In this document: positions 1 to 11,011 of the stretch, one piece after another | Layout of the letters: every line of letters starts with the position of its first letter | How positions within the stretch are numbered: position 1 is the stretch's first letter | Assembly: GCF_003171515.1 (NCBI RefSeq) | Contig: NC_089399.1 | Coordinates: forward strand, 3,720,001-3,784,000 | Length of the DNA stretch: 64,000 nt | Source: Pyrenophora tritici-repentis | Taxonomy: Eukaryota; Ascomycota; Dothideomycetes; Pleosporales; Pleosporaceae | Direction: 5' to 3' | Notes under the pieces: model-generated | What the model saw: the letters and a program-made list of their open reading frames with translations, nothing else | Told to the model about the DNA's origin: nothing | Databases searched by the model: none | Translations under genes and position numbers: made by a program

Positions 1-2151
1 GGTGCAGTCTGAGATTACTGAACTGGGGGTGCGAGTTGTAGACAACATTGCGGGCCTGCTGTTCGCGATCATGAACACCACTATAGCTGACTCGGGGTAC
101 AGAAGGCGCGGGGCGAGAAGGTGCCATGGGTATGGCGGGTTGGATGTACTGATTATTAGGCGGTGGCCTGGATGGGAACATCATCGATTGCTCGGCCTCG
201 AGGTCGGGATAGCGACGTAGGAAGTCTTCGGTAGATCGATAGAAGGGGGCATTTTGCTCTTCTTCCTGTACTTCCTCACTTGGCGGTACTTCGACTGCAG
301 CACGGCCTTTTCGGGCTTCTTCCAACCAAAGTTCCTCTTCCTCGTGGTCCATGTGAACGTACTCGCGCCTTGACCTTCTTTGGTTGTTCTTGGCAAGTTG
401 TATAGTGGCCACAGATGATCGTCGGGTCGCTTGATTTCTGGTAGCGCCAGCCGCTACCAAGGCAGCAGTAGTAGACATTTTCAGTGCCTGTGGGCCCACC
501 AAGTCAATCCAGGCATCAAGACCACCTTTGAGGAGGACAGGGGCGCGTCGCAACGGTTTGTCGGCATTGAACCGGACTAATGTGTCGAAAAGTTGCTTCA
601 AAGCACGCTCGCTTTCATTTCGGTCATGCCTGTGCATGAAGTCGATGTTTTTGGTAGAGTCGTCGTAATATACCACAACGTCAAATTCATTCCGTCTGTC
701 AAACATGGCCTGCTCTTCATCTGGTGATATCACTAAGCGATCCAGCAGCTGCTCGGCGGAATCGCCCTCGCGCATCGATAATGGCTCTATGCACATGATG
801 TTGCGCACATATACATGTCCGGCGTCAAACTGGGCTCTGTCGCGCACGTCAATGGTGAGTACATTGTACATGCGATAGTAGTCGTAGAGCATGCTGGCGT
901 CGATTTGCAATTCGACTGGCTTATTCACAGCTCTTGTCCTTCCTGTCGCGTCGCGTACTTGTTGCTGGGCTGGGAAATACGAGTCTGGTGCGCCGTTCAC
1001 GTTTGGCGCTTGGTTGGATAGACTAGATGCGGCCATTGAATTATTACGACCTCCAGTACCGTTCATACTCCGGGGCGTACTCCGAGGCGGATTAATGCTG
1101 GAAGGGCCTGGTATGTTTCGTGCCGGACTATATGTGGGACTCGGCTCCTTGGGCAGAGAAGCGGCGAAGGCGGTATCCAGCGGCAAAGAAGGCAGAGAAG
1201 GCGGAAGCATGGACGAAGGCTGCAAAGCCATGCCACGCGGACCCATGAGTCGGTTTGTGGTGTGGTAGTCTGCTGGCGAGGGCATTTTGACCGAGAGATC
1301 TTGACTTGGTGGTGCCGAAGCTGTATTGACTGGAGGGGTGGACCTCAGATTGGCAAAGCGCTGAGCGAGATCGTTTACGCCGGGTATTGACGACAGGCTC
1401 TGGCGGACAGCGCGACCATGCAACGATTGCGGTTTCGGTTGTACCGGGGGTTTCCTCCGTGAAGAATCTGGAGAAGCAGCAGGTGAAGCGCGACCGTTGG
1501 GCATGGTAGTTGGGACGTCAGGCAGCATCAATTCGTCGTCCCTCCTGGGCATGTTGGAACCATGAGGCGAGGTTGGTCTCGAGGACGTGGGTGTGCTGTG
1601 TTGTGTCGAAGGTACCGATATACTTCTGTGATGCGAGGCCCCATTTCTTTTGTTGTCGTTTTTGATTATTTCCTTGACGCGCATGAACCTCTCTTCATTT
1701 GCTTTGATGTCCCGCATAAGCTCGTTGAAGTCGCGGTGTGCCGAACCCCGACTGTTGTTGATCTTGTCATAGTAGTCACGATGGGCAGGTATAACGTCGA
1801 CGACGATCTGATATGCAACCAGGTATTCCCAATATGCGCCGGCGGGTACACGGCCGTCGAGCATCGTCTTTGCCGAATTCAAGTGTCCTTTTGCGTGTGC
1901 GAGGAGGTGGCGGATCTACACGTGGTCAGCGACTGCCGCATTCAGAGGGTGCCTTCCGCATATACCGAATTGTTCCTGAGAGAGTCTGCCGTATCCAAGG
2001 CAGAGCCGGAGATCTCTGCGATGGGCGGATATGGACCTCCACCGCCCCTGGAGCTACCTTCTGATCCAGCACTCTGTGCGCCATTGGGGAAGCCGTTCAT
2101 CGTGTTGCCGGGCAGATGTCCTGAGGGCGGCTGAGGAGCCGCCGCACTCAT
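1..2151 (-). CDS. DOA4: Doa4/Ubp4-type ubiquitin C-terminal hydrolase, N-terminal part (runs off the window)
   Basis: Partial gene; exons 1966-2151 and 1-1915, about 700 residues visible. The intron 1916-1965 (50 nt) has donor GTATAT, branch CTGAC and acceptor TAG, and joins the frames exactly. Residues about 65-155 form a helical region resembling the USP8/Doa4 N-terminal dimerisation domain (key stretch HRDFNELMRDIKANEERF). A long Ser/Pro-rich linker follows. A rhodanese-like domain lies at about 395-540 (LTIDVRDRAQFDAGHV, later LLKGGLDAWIDLVG). Where an active rhodanese has its cysteine loop this protein reads VVVYYDDST, so the domain is probably non-catalytic, as is usual in this family. 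The USP catalytic domain must lie left of position 1. In yeast, Doa4 recovers ubiquitin from cargo entering multivesicular bodies at the endosome. The head-to-head neighbour is VPS27 of the same pathway. ATG 2151 is the first in-frame ATG after the promoter. Confidence 0.88.
1916..1965 (-). other. Intron 1 of the Doa4-type gene
   Basis: 50-nt intron: GTATAT donor at 1965, CTGAC branch motif and TAG acceptor at 1916. It removes an in-frame stop and joins ...LRNNS to IRHLLAHAK... without a frame change. Confidence 0.85.
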
Positions 2152-2779
2152 ATTCGCACTTTGTCGGTTGGGCAGCCGCGCATGTTCAAGAGGCCCGATC
2201 AAGGAGAAGGGCACGTCTTGGGGCCGTGGGGAGCTGTTACGTGTAATCCGGGCTGGAGGGCGTTGTCGGAACAGAGGGCGGAATCAAGCAGTTACGTGTG
2301 CGCGACAAGGCGTGGAGATGTCGATGGGGTTGCGGGGCGGAACGGGGTTTAGTTGGGCTGGGTGGAGTAGGGACAAAGACGTGATAGCGGTTCAAAGGCG
2401 CCTAAGGGAACTTGCCGGAGCGACCGAGGGTCTGCAGCTCTTCGGGCAATGTCACGAAGCGTCGAGGGTGTGGGTGTGGATGCAGCGCACTGTAGTGTTC
2501 CAGTTCCGTGTTTGCAAGGTGCAGGCATGTGTTAATGCTAATGCGGCATTGCGGCAGCATTGCGGCTGATGGGGCCTCCGCCGCCACAGGGCGTCATCAG
2601 CCAAGACCTTTGATGGCACAGCTGCTACCTAACCAAACATCACCACCGCTGTCATTGCGCCGCACCATATCAACAAGGCCTGACTCGGACTACAAACCGG
2701 CCGTCTTTGGTGGTTTAGCAGCTTCAGTCCTCACATCTCAGACATAGCACATATCCCCGCTGGGAAGACTCTCATCACC
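2152..2779. promoter_or_regulatory. Shared divergent promoter region of the Doa4-type gene and VPS27
   Basis: 628 bp between two divergent start codons (2151 minus, 2780 plus). Only short overlapping ORFs occur here and none resembles a protein. No specific binding site could be assigned by eye. The two genes serve one pathway, so a common regulatory region is plausible; this is inference. Confidence 0.5.
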
Positions 2780-5171
2780 ATGGCGGGATGGTTTGGCTCC
2801 TCAGCCAACAGCGCCTTCGACGAGCAGATTGAGCGTGCCACTTCCTCAAGCTTGTATGCCCACCATCGGAGCTCTACATAGCTCGGCCCCTCTTGCTAAT
2901 ACCATGTAGAGAGGATATGCCACTCAACCTGGAGATATCCGACGTGATACGGTCCAAGACAGTGCAGCCTAAAGATGCCATGCGCGCATTGAAGAAGCGG
3001 ATAGGGCACAAGAACCCCAACGTCCAGCTTGCCACGCTGAATGTACGGCAGCAGTCTACCCACACTCTCGATACATCCGCTAACTCCGCAGCTCACCGAC
3101 ACGTGCGTTAAGAACGGCGGCGCTCACTTTATCCAAGAGATAGCTTCGCGAGAGTTCCTCGACAACATGACGTCGCTGCTAAAGGCTCCGCCGACAGTCG
3201 CGCCGAACTACGATGTGAAGAACAAGATGCTAGAGCTTATACAGTCATGGGCAACGGCCGCCGAAGGGCGCTCCAACCTGAGCTACATAAACGAGGTTTA
3301 CTACTCGCTACAGCGAGAAGGTTTCCGCTTCCCTCCCAAGGAGAACATTTCCAGCAGTATGCTTGACAGTAGTGCGGTACGTTCTCTCCACCAGTGACCA
3401 CTGTCCAACAACTAACATAGCATGTCGCAGCCCCCGGAATGGACCGACTCGGACGTATGCATGCGATGCCGGACCGCCTTTACCTTTACGAACCGAAAGC
3501 ACCACTGCCGGAATTGCGGAAACGTCTTTTGCGGCGCCTGTTCGAGCAAGAGCATCCCGCTACCCCATCTCGGCATAACGGACCCAGTACGCGTTGACGA
3601 TGGTTGCCATGCGAAGATGACCGAACGATCGCGGGGAACGCCACTGCCGAGAATGTTCGATTCACATAGGCCGCATAAGACACTCTACCAAGGCTCAATG
3701 GAACCGCGCAATGCGCGCGTAGAAGACAGCTTCGATGCAGACCTAAAGCGTGCGCTGGAGATGAGCTTGGACGAAGCCAAGGGAAACAGCTCCTCCGGCT
3801 TTGTGCCTCAGTCACAGCTGCAGTCACAATCTAGGAATACCAATGGAGCCATTAAGAAGCAACCCGAGGAAGAGGAGGACGCCGATCTGGCCGCTGCAAT
3901 AGCGGCTTCTCTAGCCGACATGGAAGAGCAAAAGAAGAAATACTCCACAACGTTCCGGGAACAAGCTTCGAGCGCGAACGGATCCGCACCTTTCGTTGCG
4001 CCCAAGAATGATTACGAATTGACCCCCGTCGAGGCTGAGAACATCAACTTATTTTCCACGCTAGTCGATCGATTGCAACATCAGGCACCTGGTACCATCC
4101 TCCGCGAGCCCCAGATACAGGAACTGTATGAGAGTATTGGGAAACTGAGGCCAAAGCTCGCGCGGACCTATGGTGAAACCATGAGCAAGCATGGTACGTT
4201 ACTTTGGTATGTCGCGAGAAGCCACGCTAACAAGGACAGACACACTTCTTGATCTCCACGCTAAGCTGTCTACTGTTGTTCGATACTACGATCGCATGCT
4301 CGAGGAGAGGTTGTCAAGCACATACAACCAGGCAAATGCCATGTATGGTCTTCCATCTGCGCAACGGCCAGCATCGAATCTGTACCCAAGCATACAGTCG
4401 GGCGCACCCGAGGGGACGGGTGAGAACTATTACACAGGAAACGCAGGGCCTTCAAGTGCCTATGGTCAGCCACAATCGCAGTATGCTGGTTACCCACCAC
4501 AACACCAAGCCTACCCCGATCGGCGACCACAGTCTTATGCCCCACCGCAAGAACAATACCAGCAACCCTCACAACCGTACCCTAATCTCGCACAACAGCC
4601 TCCTAGTAATGCTTATCAGCAACCTCCATCGCCACAACTACAGCGCCAGGTTTCTAATCAACAGTACCCGCCGCAAGCACCACCATCCACAGTATCAGAT
4701 GCGGAAAGTGCGAGCTACTACTATGGCGATGGTAAAGCAGCACAGTCCTCACAACCACCTCAGACCTATACATCACAACCTCCCCAACAACAGCAACCTC
4801 CTTCGCCACAAGCATATGCTCGTGCCCCACCACAGCAGACGCCCATGTCACCACCCGCTCAACCTGCAGCTGGCTGGCAGAACCCCCAGCAACAGCAACA
4901 ACAAGCTCCGCCGCAACAGCAACAGCAGCAGCCACAACAACAACCTCCACAGCAACAACAGCAGCAGCCTCCGCAACAGCAACAGCAACCTCAACAACAG
5001 TACTGGCAGCAGCAGCAGCAACAAGCACCTCAACAGCAGCAATCTTCAACATGGCAACCAGCACCCTACGCCACAGGTGGCTACGGCCCCGAGAGTTTCC
5101 CCTCGGCCCCACAGAACCAGCTCCCCGCCGCCCAACAAAAGGCAGTTGAAGAACCGTTGATTGATTTGTAA
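2780..5171 (+). CDS. VPS27: Vps27, ESCRT-0 subunit (VHS-FYVE-UIM)
   Basis: Five exons: 2780-2853, 2910-3042, 3092-3376, 3431-4193, 4240-5171; 728 residues. An N-terminal VHS domain (about 10-145) is followed by a FYVE zinc finger (about 166-228: [10 protein letters not shown], then RKHHCRNCG), two ubiquitin-interacting motifs (about 264-281, with [14 protein letters not shown], and 311-331) and a helical GAT-like segment for Hse1 pairing. The tail is Pro/Gln-rich with long polyglutamine runs. Near the end are a PSAP motif, suited to the ESCRT-I UEV domain, and a terminal PLIDL clathrin box. Vps27 binds PI3P on endosomes, clusters ubiquitinated cargo and recruits ESCRT-I. The usual seventh zinc-ligand cysteine is Asp (RVDDGC, D220). 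All four introns are 46-56 nt with consensus ends. Confidence 0.95.
4885..5045 (+). repeat. CAR-codon (polyglutamine) low-complexity tract in VPS27
   Basis: Dense CAA/CAG runs broken by CCN (proline) codons encode the Gln/Pro-rich tail of Vps27. The mirror frames give long spurious Ser/Asn- and Leu/Val-rich ORFs. Length variation between strains is likely (inference). Confidence 0.8.
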
Positions 5172-5601
5172 GACGAGTTGTGGTATCACGATATCAAGGT
5201 ATTGGTAGTGATGGTCTATATCTGTACTTTTCCTACGGCCTGCATTATGTAGGCGTCTGCGGCGAATGGAGGGGGGGCAGACTCTAGTACTCCCATGAAA
5301 AAGACTGGTAATGAACGAGAATACTATATCTGTATTGTATGTATGCAAATAATGTCAAGCCTTTCTTTCACGTCTTTCCCGGGGTGTGTTGGGCGGTACG
5401 GTTGTGAATATGTGGGTATGTAAATCGGTTGGGTTTATGTGTCTTTGTATTTCACGACGGTGCTGGCGAATACACCCGGGTGGGATGTGTGGATGTGGAT
5501 GTGTTGGTTTGTGGGTTATGTGTATGTGTGTGTTTATCTGTGTGAGTGTGTGTGGGAACTAGTTATGTGTGTTACTAATTAACAGAAGAAAGAAACCCCT
5601 C
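5172..5601. other. Intergenic: VPS27 3' region and GT-rich stretch
   Basis: No gene seen. 5470-5570 is rich in TGTG/GTAT repeats. It ends at the TA target dinucleotide of the adjacent transposon. Confidence 0.6.
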
Positions 5602-5603
5602 TA
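5602..5603. repeat. TA target-site duplication, left
   Basis: TA directly outside the left inverted repeat; the matching TA is at 7458-7459. TA duplication is the hallmark of Tc1/mariner/pogo insertion. Confidence 0.85.
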
Positions 5604-5658
5604 ACATGATCCATGGGCGAGCGGCGCACACGGGCGAGCGGCGCACCCCACCAACTTT
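5604..5658 (+). repeat. Left terminal inverted repeat of the intact pogo element
   Basis: 55 bp beginning ACATGATCCATGGGCG, identical to the reverse complement of 7403-7457. It contains two copies of GGGCGAGCGGCGCAC separated by AC. Confidence 0.93.
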
Positions 5659-5684
5659 ACTCACCTTACTGATCTTAATCTACA

Positions 5685-7337
5685 ATGGCTCAACGCAGCG
5701 CTACTCAATTACTATCAAATGAAGCAGATATTCAGCTTGCTATCTCATCTATTAATGCGCACCAGATCCAAGGTACCCGTACTGCTGCAGTAGTCTACAA
5801 CGTAGCCGAAACAACGCTCCGCCGCCGACGCGCTGGTATACCTGCCCGACGCGATTGCCCGCCCAACTCAAGGAAGCTTACCCAGAGAGAAGAGGAGGTG
5901 ATTATTAGCTATATACTTCAGCTAGATCTGCGTGGATTTGCGCCTACCTACACAGCTGTACGTGATATGGCTGATAAGCTGCTGGCTGCGCGTGGTGGAG
6001 AGCAGGTTGGAGTCAACTGGCCATCTACCTTTGTTAAGCGTACAGACAGTCTTCGGACGTGTTTCAACCAAGCGTACGATAGGCAGAGAGCTCTTTGTGA
6101 GGATGCAACATTAATAAAGAGGTGGTTTAAGCTTGTAGAAGAGACAAAGGCTGAGCTAGGTATCTGCGATGAGGACGTCTACAACTTTGATGAAGCTGGC
6201 TTTATGATGGGCAAGATTACAACGCAGCTAGTTATAACAGGAGCAGAGAGGAGAGGCAGGCCGAAGAGTATTCAGCCAGGCAATCGCGAGTGGGTAACGC
6301 TGATCGCTGCTATCAGCGCTGCTGGCTGGTCAGTCCCACCGTTCCTCATCTTCGCTGGCCAGTACCACCTATCAGCCTGGTATAAGGAAGCTGAGATCCC
6401 ACGCGACTGGGCGATCGCAGTCAGCGATAATGGCTGGACGAATAATGAGCTTGGAGTTGAGTGGCTAAAGCACTTCAACGCTCACACGCAGGCTCGTAGT
6501 GTAGGCGCGCGTCGCCTGCTTATTATTGATGGCCATAAGAGCCACCAATCTCTAGAGTTCCAGGAGCTCTGCAAGGAGAACAATATCCATACGCTCTGTA
6601 TGCCTCCTCACTCATCTCACCTACTCCAGCCACTTGATGTTGGCTGCTTCTCGCCATTGAAGCGCGCGTACAGCCGTGAGGTGGAGAGCCTTATGCGCAA
6701 CCACATCAACCACATCACCAAGCTAGAGTTTCTGCCAGCGTTCAAGGCAGCATTTGATCAAGCGTTCACGCCAGCCAATATCTGCTCAGCCTTCCGCGGC
6801 GCAGGCCTTGTTCCTCTACAACCAGAGGCTGTTCTATCAAAGGTAGATGTACAACTGCGTACACCTACTCCTCCAGCAGCTCTGCCAGAGGCTCCCTGGG
6901 TAGCTCAAACGCCGAGCAACGCGCGTGAGCTTGAGGCTCAGTCAAGCCTAATACGTGAGCGCGTGCGCCAGCACAAGAGCTCATCACCAGCTTCAATTAT
7001 TATGGCGATTGACCAGCTAAAGAAGGGCGCCGAGGTGATGATGCTCTCTGCTGAGCTGATGCGCGATCGGATCTCTAGTCTTGAGAAGGCCAATAGCGCA
7101 GCCTCAGAGCGTAGGCGGCGCTCTAAAAGGCGTATACAGAAGCATGGAGTACTCACAAAGGGAGCTGGAGAGGATATACTGGCTCAAAATGAGGCTGACC
7201 AGCAGATTGCTCATGAAGAGCGTCAAGGAGGAGCGCGATCAGGCCTCAGCCAGCGGGCTCAAAGGCGCTGCACTAGGTGCAAGGAGACTGGGCACAACTC
7301 GCGCACATGCAAGACTGATACTATTAATATAGAGTAA
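5685..7337 (+). CDS. Pogo/Fot1-type DDE transposase
   Basis: Single-exon ORF of 550 residues. N-terminal helix-turn-helix (about 10-55) and CENP-B-like DNA-binding segments (about 60-130) precede the DDE_1 catalytic domain. The probable triad is D169 (YNFDEAGF), D282 ([10 protein letters not shown]) and D318 (LQPLDVGCF), which gives the DD35D spacing of pogo elements. The C-terminus carries a CCHC zinc knuckle ([14 protein letters not shown]), as some fungal pogo transposases do. The enzyme cuts and pastes its own element at TA sites. Nothing in the ORF looks broken, so it could encode an active protein. Confidence 0.93.
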   Translation: MAQRSATQLLSNEADIQLAISSINAHQIQGTRTAAVVYNVAETTLRRRRAGIPARRDCPPNSRKLTQREEEVIISYILQLDLRGFAPTYTAVRDMADKLLAARGGEQVGVNWPSTFVKRTDSLRTCFNQAYDRQRALCEDATLIKRWFKLVEETKAELGICDEDVYNFDEAGFMMGKITTQLVITGAERRGRPKSIQPGNREWVTLIAAISAAGWSVPPFLIFAGQYHLSAWYKEAEIPRDWAIAVSDNGWTNNELGVEWLKHFNAHTQARSVGARRLLIIDGHKSHQSLEFQELCKENNIHTLCMPPHSSHLLQPLDVGCFSPLKRAYSREVESLMRNHINHITKLEFLPAFKAAFDQAFTPANICSAFRGAGLVPLQPEAVLSKVDVQLRTPTPPAALPEAPWVAQTPSNARELEAQSSLIRERVRQHKSSSPASIIMAIDQLKKGAEVMMLSAELMRDRISSLEKANSAASERRRRSKRRIQKHGVLTKGAGEDILAQNEADQQIAHEERQGGARSGLSQRAQRRCTRCKETGHNSRTCKTDTINIE

Positions 7338-7402
7338 TCTACTGTATCAATATCTAGCAATAATATTATCGCGTTGTTGAGATGCATCGCTTTAAAGTTG
7401 CA

Positions 7403-7457
7403 AAAGTTGGTGGGGTGCGCCGCTCGCCCGTGTGCGCCGCTCGCCCATGGATCATGT
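7403..7457 (-). repeat. Right terminal inverted repeat of the intact pogo element
   Basis: 55 bp, exact reverse complement of 5604-5658, followed by the TA duplication at 7458-7459. Confidence 0.93.
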
Positions 7458-7711
7458 TACAGTACTTACTTAACTGCTTAGTATGTAAAACTCCTATTGC
7501 AGACTCATAATCTTTCCCCGTGTTTCTCACTTACCTGCCCCCATAAACCATCTACCCTTATCCTAGAAACCTACTTGCATATCCAGTATAATAAGCATCG
7601 CCAATGTTTCGTGACATCTCATGCGGATAAATGCTTAAATGTTACGAACCTGTGGGAAGGGGCACGGCGGTTAAGTTAAGGAGCGTCGGCGGGATAGCTG
7701 ACCCCTCCATA

Positions 7712-7864
7712 TGTGACACGGGAACTTAATCACGTGACCTCCTCGGCTTGGCATGCACGAGGAAAAGTCTTGGCACACCCCTCGTACATACGCCACCGAG
7801 GAGTGCTCCTCGCGCGTCAGCCACCGAGGAATCCTCGGACTCCTCTGAGCGAGGACAGCGAGCA
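7712..7864. mobile_element. Candidate short solo LTR or LTR-like insert with 5-bp target duplication
   Basis: 153-bp segment starting TGTGACACGG and ending GCGAGCA (TG...CA ends). It is flanked by the direct repeat CCATA at 7707-7711 and 7865-7869. Inside are two perfect short hairpins, CGAGGAGTGCTCCTCG and CCGAGGAATCCTCGG. TG...CA ends plus a 5-bp duplication are the standard signs of a retroelement LTR, but a 5-bp match can arise by chance, and no internal coding region is present. Confidence 0.4.
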
Positions 7865-7869
7865 CCATA

Positions 7870-8923
7870 GGTATATAGCATTAGGCAATGAGCTCCTATA
7901 GCTCATTGTGTTCAACTTCGAAATCTAAGGATTAGTACTTGATTCTCAACTCCCCGTATATTACATCGATCTACCAATCGTGCTATACACCCTCGTGTCC
8001 ATCGCATCACTCTATCCCCGAGAACCAACCCAAGATCATCTTCGGACGACCTTCACATTAAACTCGCATCGTCTCCACTTTTATGCACAAGCAGAATCAA
8101 TGTCATGTGTTTCAATATGAGATGTCTTTTTATTGATTTGTTCATCAACACTTGTATATCTGTGCGTGTTGCATATATCTATACTCTCTCTCTGTCATTG
8201 CCATCAAAACCTTCTGCAAAGTCAAGATTCAAGATTTCTTCTATCGCATTATAACCCACATTTCCCCTAGCGACCGTCTCAGTTTGTGAGGACGACTAAA
8301 CGCCGAGTCACACACACACACACACACGTCTACGTATCCCCCCTAATGCGCAGATTAAAAAAAAGAAGAATCCCCAAAAAATATCAAAGTAGAGTCCAAT
8401 GCAAAACGAATGGAAGCGCATTCGTGAGATGAAGAAAAGAAAAAAAAAGCCATCTTTCTACAAAGAGAGATATGTAGAGAGAGACAAGGCAAATATCAGA
8501 GGAAAAAGGGTATATGGCCTGCCATCCAAAAAAAAAACTTGGATCAAGGGGCCGAAACGAATTACAAAAAGACGTGAAATAAACACCGGAAAACTCCAGA
8601 GGACAGAGATATGTGTTCGTGTTCTGCCTCATGCCGCTGATTTAAAACAAGGGTGATGATGATGGTGGTGGTGATATGTCGTAGGTGAGTTTTTTGCCGT
8701 TATATAAGTTTTAGAAACACGTCGTGGGCAACTGTTACGTCCAAGGCGTCGTCGTCGTCGCAGAAGATAGTGGCGCGGTCGGGTAAAAAGGTACAAAGAC
8801 GCGCGCACACATACACGCTGCGAATGGATGATACTCGGCACGGCGACCTTCTCCGTCTCCGACTTGGTGACGCAGGAAGGAGGGGACACTCTGAGTGGGC
8901 AGCCTACAAGGCCTGCGCCCGCA
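7870..8923. other. Intergenic, low-complexity
   Basis: No supportable gene. It contains a (CA)n run at 8309-8327, purine-rich A/G tracts at about 8355-8560, and TGATGATGG/GTCGTC repeats at about 8650-8760. Small ORFs here only reflect the biased composition. Confidence 0.5.
8309..8327. repeat. (CA)n microsatellite
   Basis: Nineteen bases of uninterrupted CA repeat. Confidence 0.9.
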
Positions 8924-11011
8924 TCATACGTATTCAGGCCAGTAGTTGTAGGGCATCAGGCTGGGGCCAGTCCACTTCTCGCCGTAAGCGTTTGTGCGCT
9001 TGCCGGCTAGGAAGCCATCGTGGGCGTGTTCGAGGACTGAGATCCAAGATGAGGGCTCGGGATGTTTTACCCACTAAAATTACGCCATTAGTCGTATACT
9101 CTTCCATGTTTTTACTTTTTTCATGATTCATGATACGAAGAGCTGAGCCACGCCGCCTAAACCGCCGTTGCCAAGCTACTGCTGCAGGAACGGAGAGCCA
9201 AGTGCAGTGCGGGGTTGCTATCGCAAAGACATTGCTGACAGAGAAATGAGGTAAGAACTTACTTGGTTGTGAATGTGGTACGTCCACGCACCGCGGAAAA
9301 AGTTCTCCAGCGTGCGGTTGTTGGGTGGGTATTTGTCTTCGGTCAGAACATAGTCTTCGATAACGCCGGCCTTGCGCAGCTCAGCCTCCTCGTCGAGCGT
9401 GGCCTGAAACGAGTCAGGGTGCTCGCCGTGATGCGGTGTCGGAGCTGCGGCCGAAGCAGGCACGTTGTCCTGGCGGGTCTCCAATGCGGTGCTGTTCACA
9501 GACATTTTGAGTTCCTTGGACTGGACATCCTTCAGATCAACACGGTCCAGTTGAGGTCCATCGTAGCTCTCCCATTCATCCTTGACACCGCCAATCTTGC
9601 CCTTGAACACGGCGCTGTAGTCGCGGATGCAGGGCACGGTGCATCGTCCCTCGCGATCCCAGTTGAACTCGGTCCAGATGGGATCGAAAGCAGCCGTCTC
9701 AAACATCTTGAACTCCTGGTCGCGTCCGTCCTTCCATGCCATACGGCCAAGCACACGAGGGTGAAAGTTGACACCCATGCGGATACCGCCATACAACAGA
9801 TAGGACGAGAGAGACGAGTTTGCGGATAAAGACATAATAGCCGTGTTGTAATCACCGGGATGTGGGTGCGCGGCCCATCGTTCGGCGAAAGCATGTTCCT
9901 TCGGCAACAAAAGCGGCCGCATATCCCTGAGCATAAGCACATCCATGTCGAAGTAGGCCCCGCCGTATATGTGCAGCACGATGAAGCGAACTGCGTCGGA
10001 GACCGCCACTGGGAGGAAAGTCATTTGCTTCTGAGTCAGTACAAGCCACTGTTGCCCAGTCTTGTCCTCAACAATGTTCTCGGCCACGTGCTTCTCTCCC
10101 TTGGAGTTGGGCGTTCCTGGCGTGCTGTAGTAGTCAAATCCGTTCTTGTCGTCTTTGTCGGTGGCAAGTGGAATTCGGCTGGGAAACTTCCAGGCTTTGA
10201 CAACGATGTCTCCTCTCTCAACCAGAGGAAGGAAGCGAGCGAAGAGAGCATCCTTGTTCAGCATGTTGTATACGGCCTTTGGGTTGCGATCGCTATCGAG
10301 CCAGAGCCATAGACGAGAACATGCGAGGTTTTGGGTGTATAGGTAGCTCTTGATGAAGACCTCGACTCGCCATGTAGCAGGACCGGTCCAGTAGACGTGG
10401 TAGGGGATGATGGGGCCAGGGCAAGTGCCGATGTTCGTACCGTTTGCAGCTACTGCTTCGGCGATGGGGGTGTAGCTCTCGAGTGTCTTGCCGTGGCCAT
10501 CAGCGTCGATGAAGTCGGCCTTGCGGGGGTCTTGAGCGCTGGCTCGATCGGCGGGCTTTGGCAGACTGTAGTAGCGATCCTCTCCCTCTGCAAAGAACTT
10601 CAAGCAATCAAACGGCCTCCTCATCTTCTCGATGCCGGCATAAGTGCCTCTGCACTCTTCAATCAGCATGTCGATGTCGGCCTCGGTGTCGACGTGGGGG
10701 CGGGGGCCCAGGTAGTCATCCTTGATCTTGACGGCGGTAACGGGACGGTTGAAGACATTGGCGTGCGGGTTGATGGTGACGGTCTTGGTGGTGCCGGCAA
10801 ACTTGACCTTGACTCCCGACCTGGTCGTCTCGAGCAGCTCCGTGGGCCCAGCCTTGTCTAGAAAGGCAGGAATGCCAATCTTCCCTTTGGCAGCAACTGA
10901 GGGATCGCTGACAAAAGTGATGAGGCTGTAGATGGCGCCATAGACCAATGCTGCCAGTACCAGGTTCTTGACCAGCGAGAATATTGTTCTGAGCTTTGAT
11001 CCTTCGGCCAT
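8924..11011 (-). CDS. GT32-type glycosyltransferase with DXD motif, type II membrane protein
   Basis: Exons 9263-11011 and 8924-9073; 632 residues. An N-terminal signal anchor (about residues 9-33, IFSLVKNLVLAALVYGAIYS) precedes a lumenal domain. The sugar-binding DXD block is clear: FIVLHIYGGAYFDMDVLML, typical of Gly_transf_sug (GT32; alpha-1,4-galactosyl/N-acetylglucosaminyl- or mannosyltransferase-like). The first exon reads into its intron after YHIHNQ (GTAAGT). The last exon, found by frame, begins WVKHPEPSSW and ends NYWPEYV. The intron 9074-9262 is long for this window (189 nt). A Golgi location is likely; donor and acceptor sugars are unknown. ATG 11011 fits the anchor. Confidence 0.85.
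9074..9262 (-). other. Intron of the GT32 gene
   Basis: GTAAGT donor at 9262 and TTTTAG acceptor at 9074. It joins HNQ to WVKHPEP in frame; without splicing the protein would lose its conserved C-terminus. Confidence 0.75.

Larger units (their letters stand above)
5604..7457 (+). mobile_element. Intact Fot1/pogo-family DNA transposon
   Basis: 1854-bp element with 55-bp perfect terminal inverted repeats (5604-5658 and 7403-7457), a TA duplication on each side and one full-length transposase ORF. Each TIR contains the 15-bp motif GGGCGAGCGGCGCAC twice in tandem, a plausible transposase-binding repeat. Perfect TIRs, an open ORF and no RIP-type stop codons indicate a young and possibly active copy. 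It sits between VPS27 and the GT32 gene without breaking either. Confidence 0.93.

Noticed and set aside
4249..5160. 303-codon plus-strand ORF and long minus-strand Leu/Val-rich ORFs
   Set aside because: Shadow frames of the CAR-rich polyglutamine coding sequence of VPS27.
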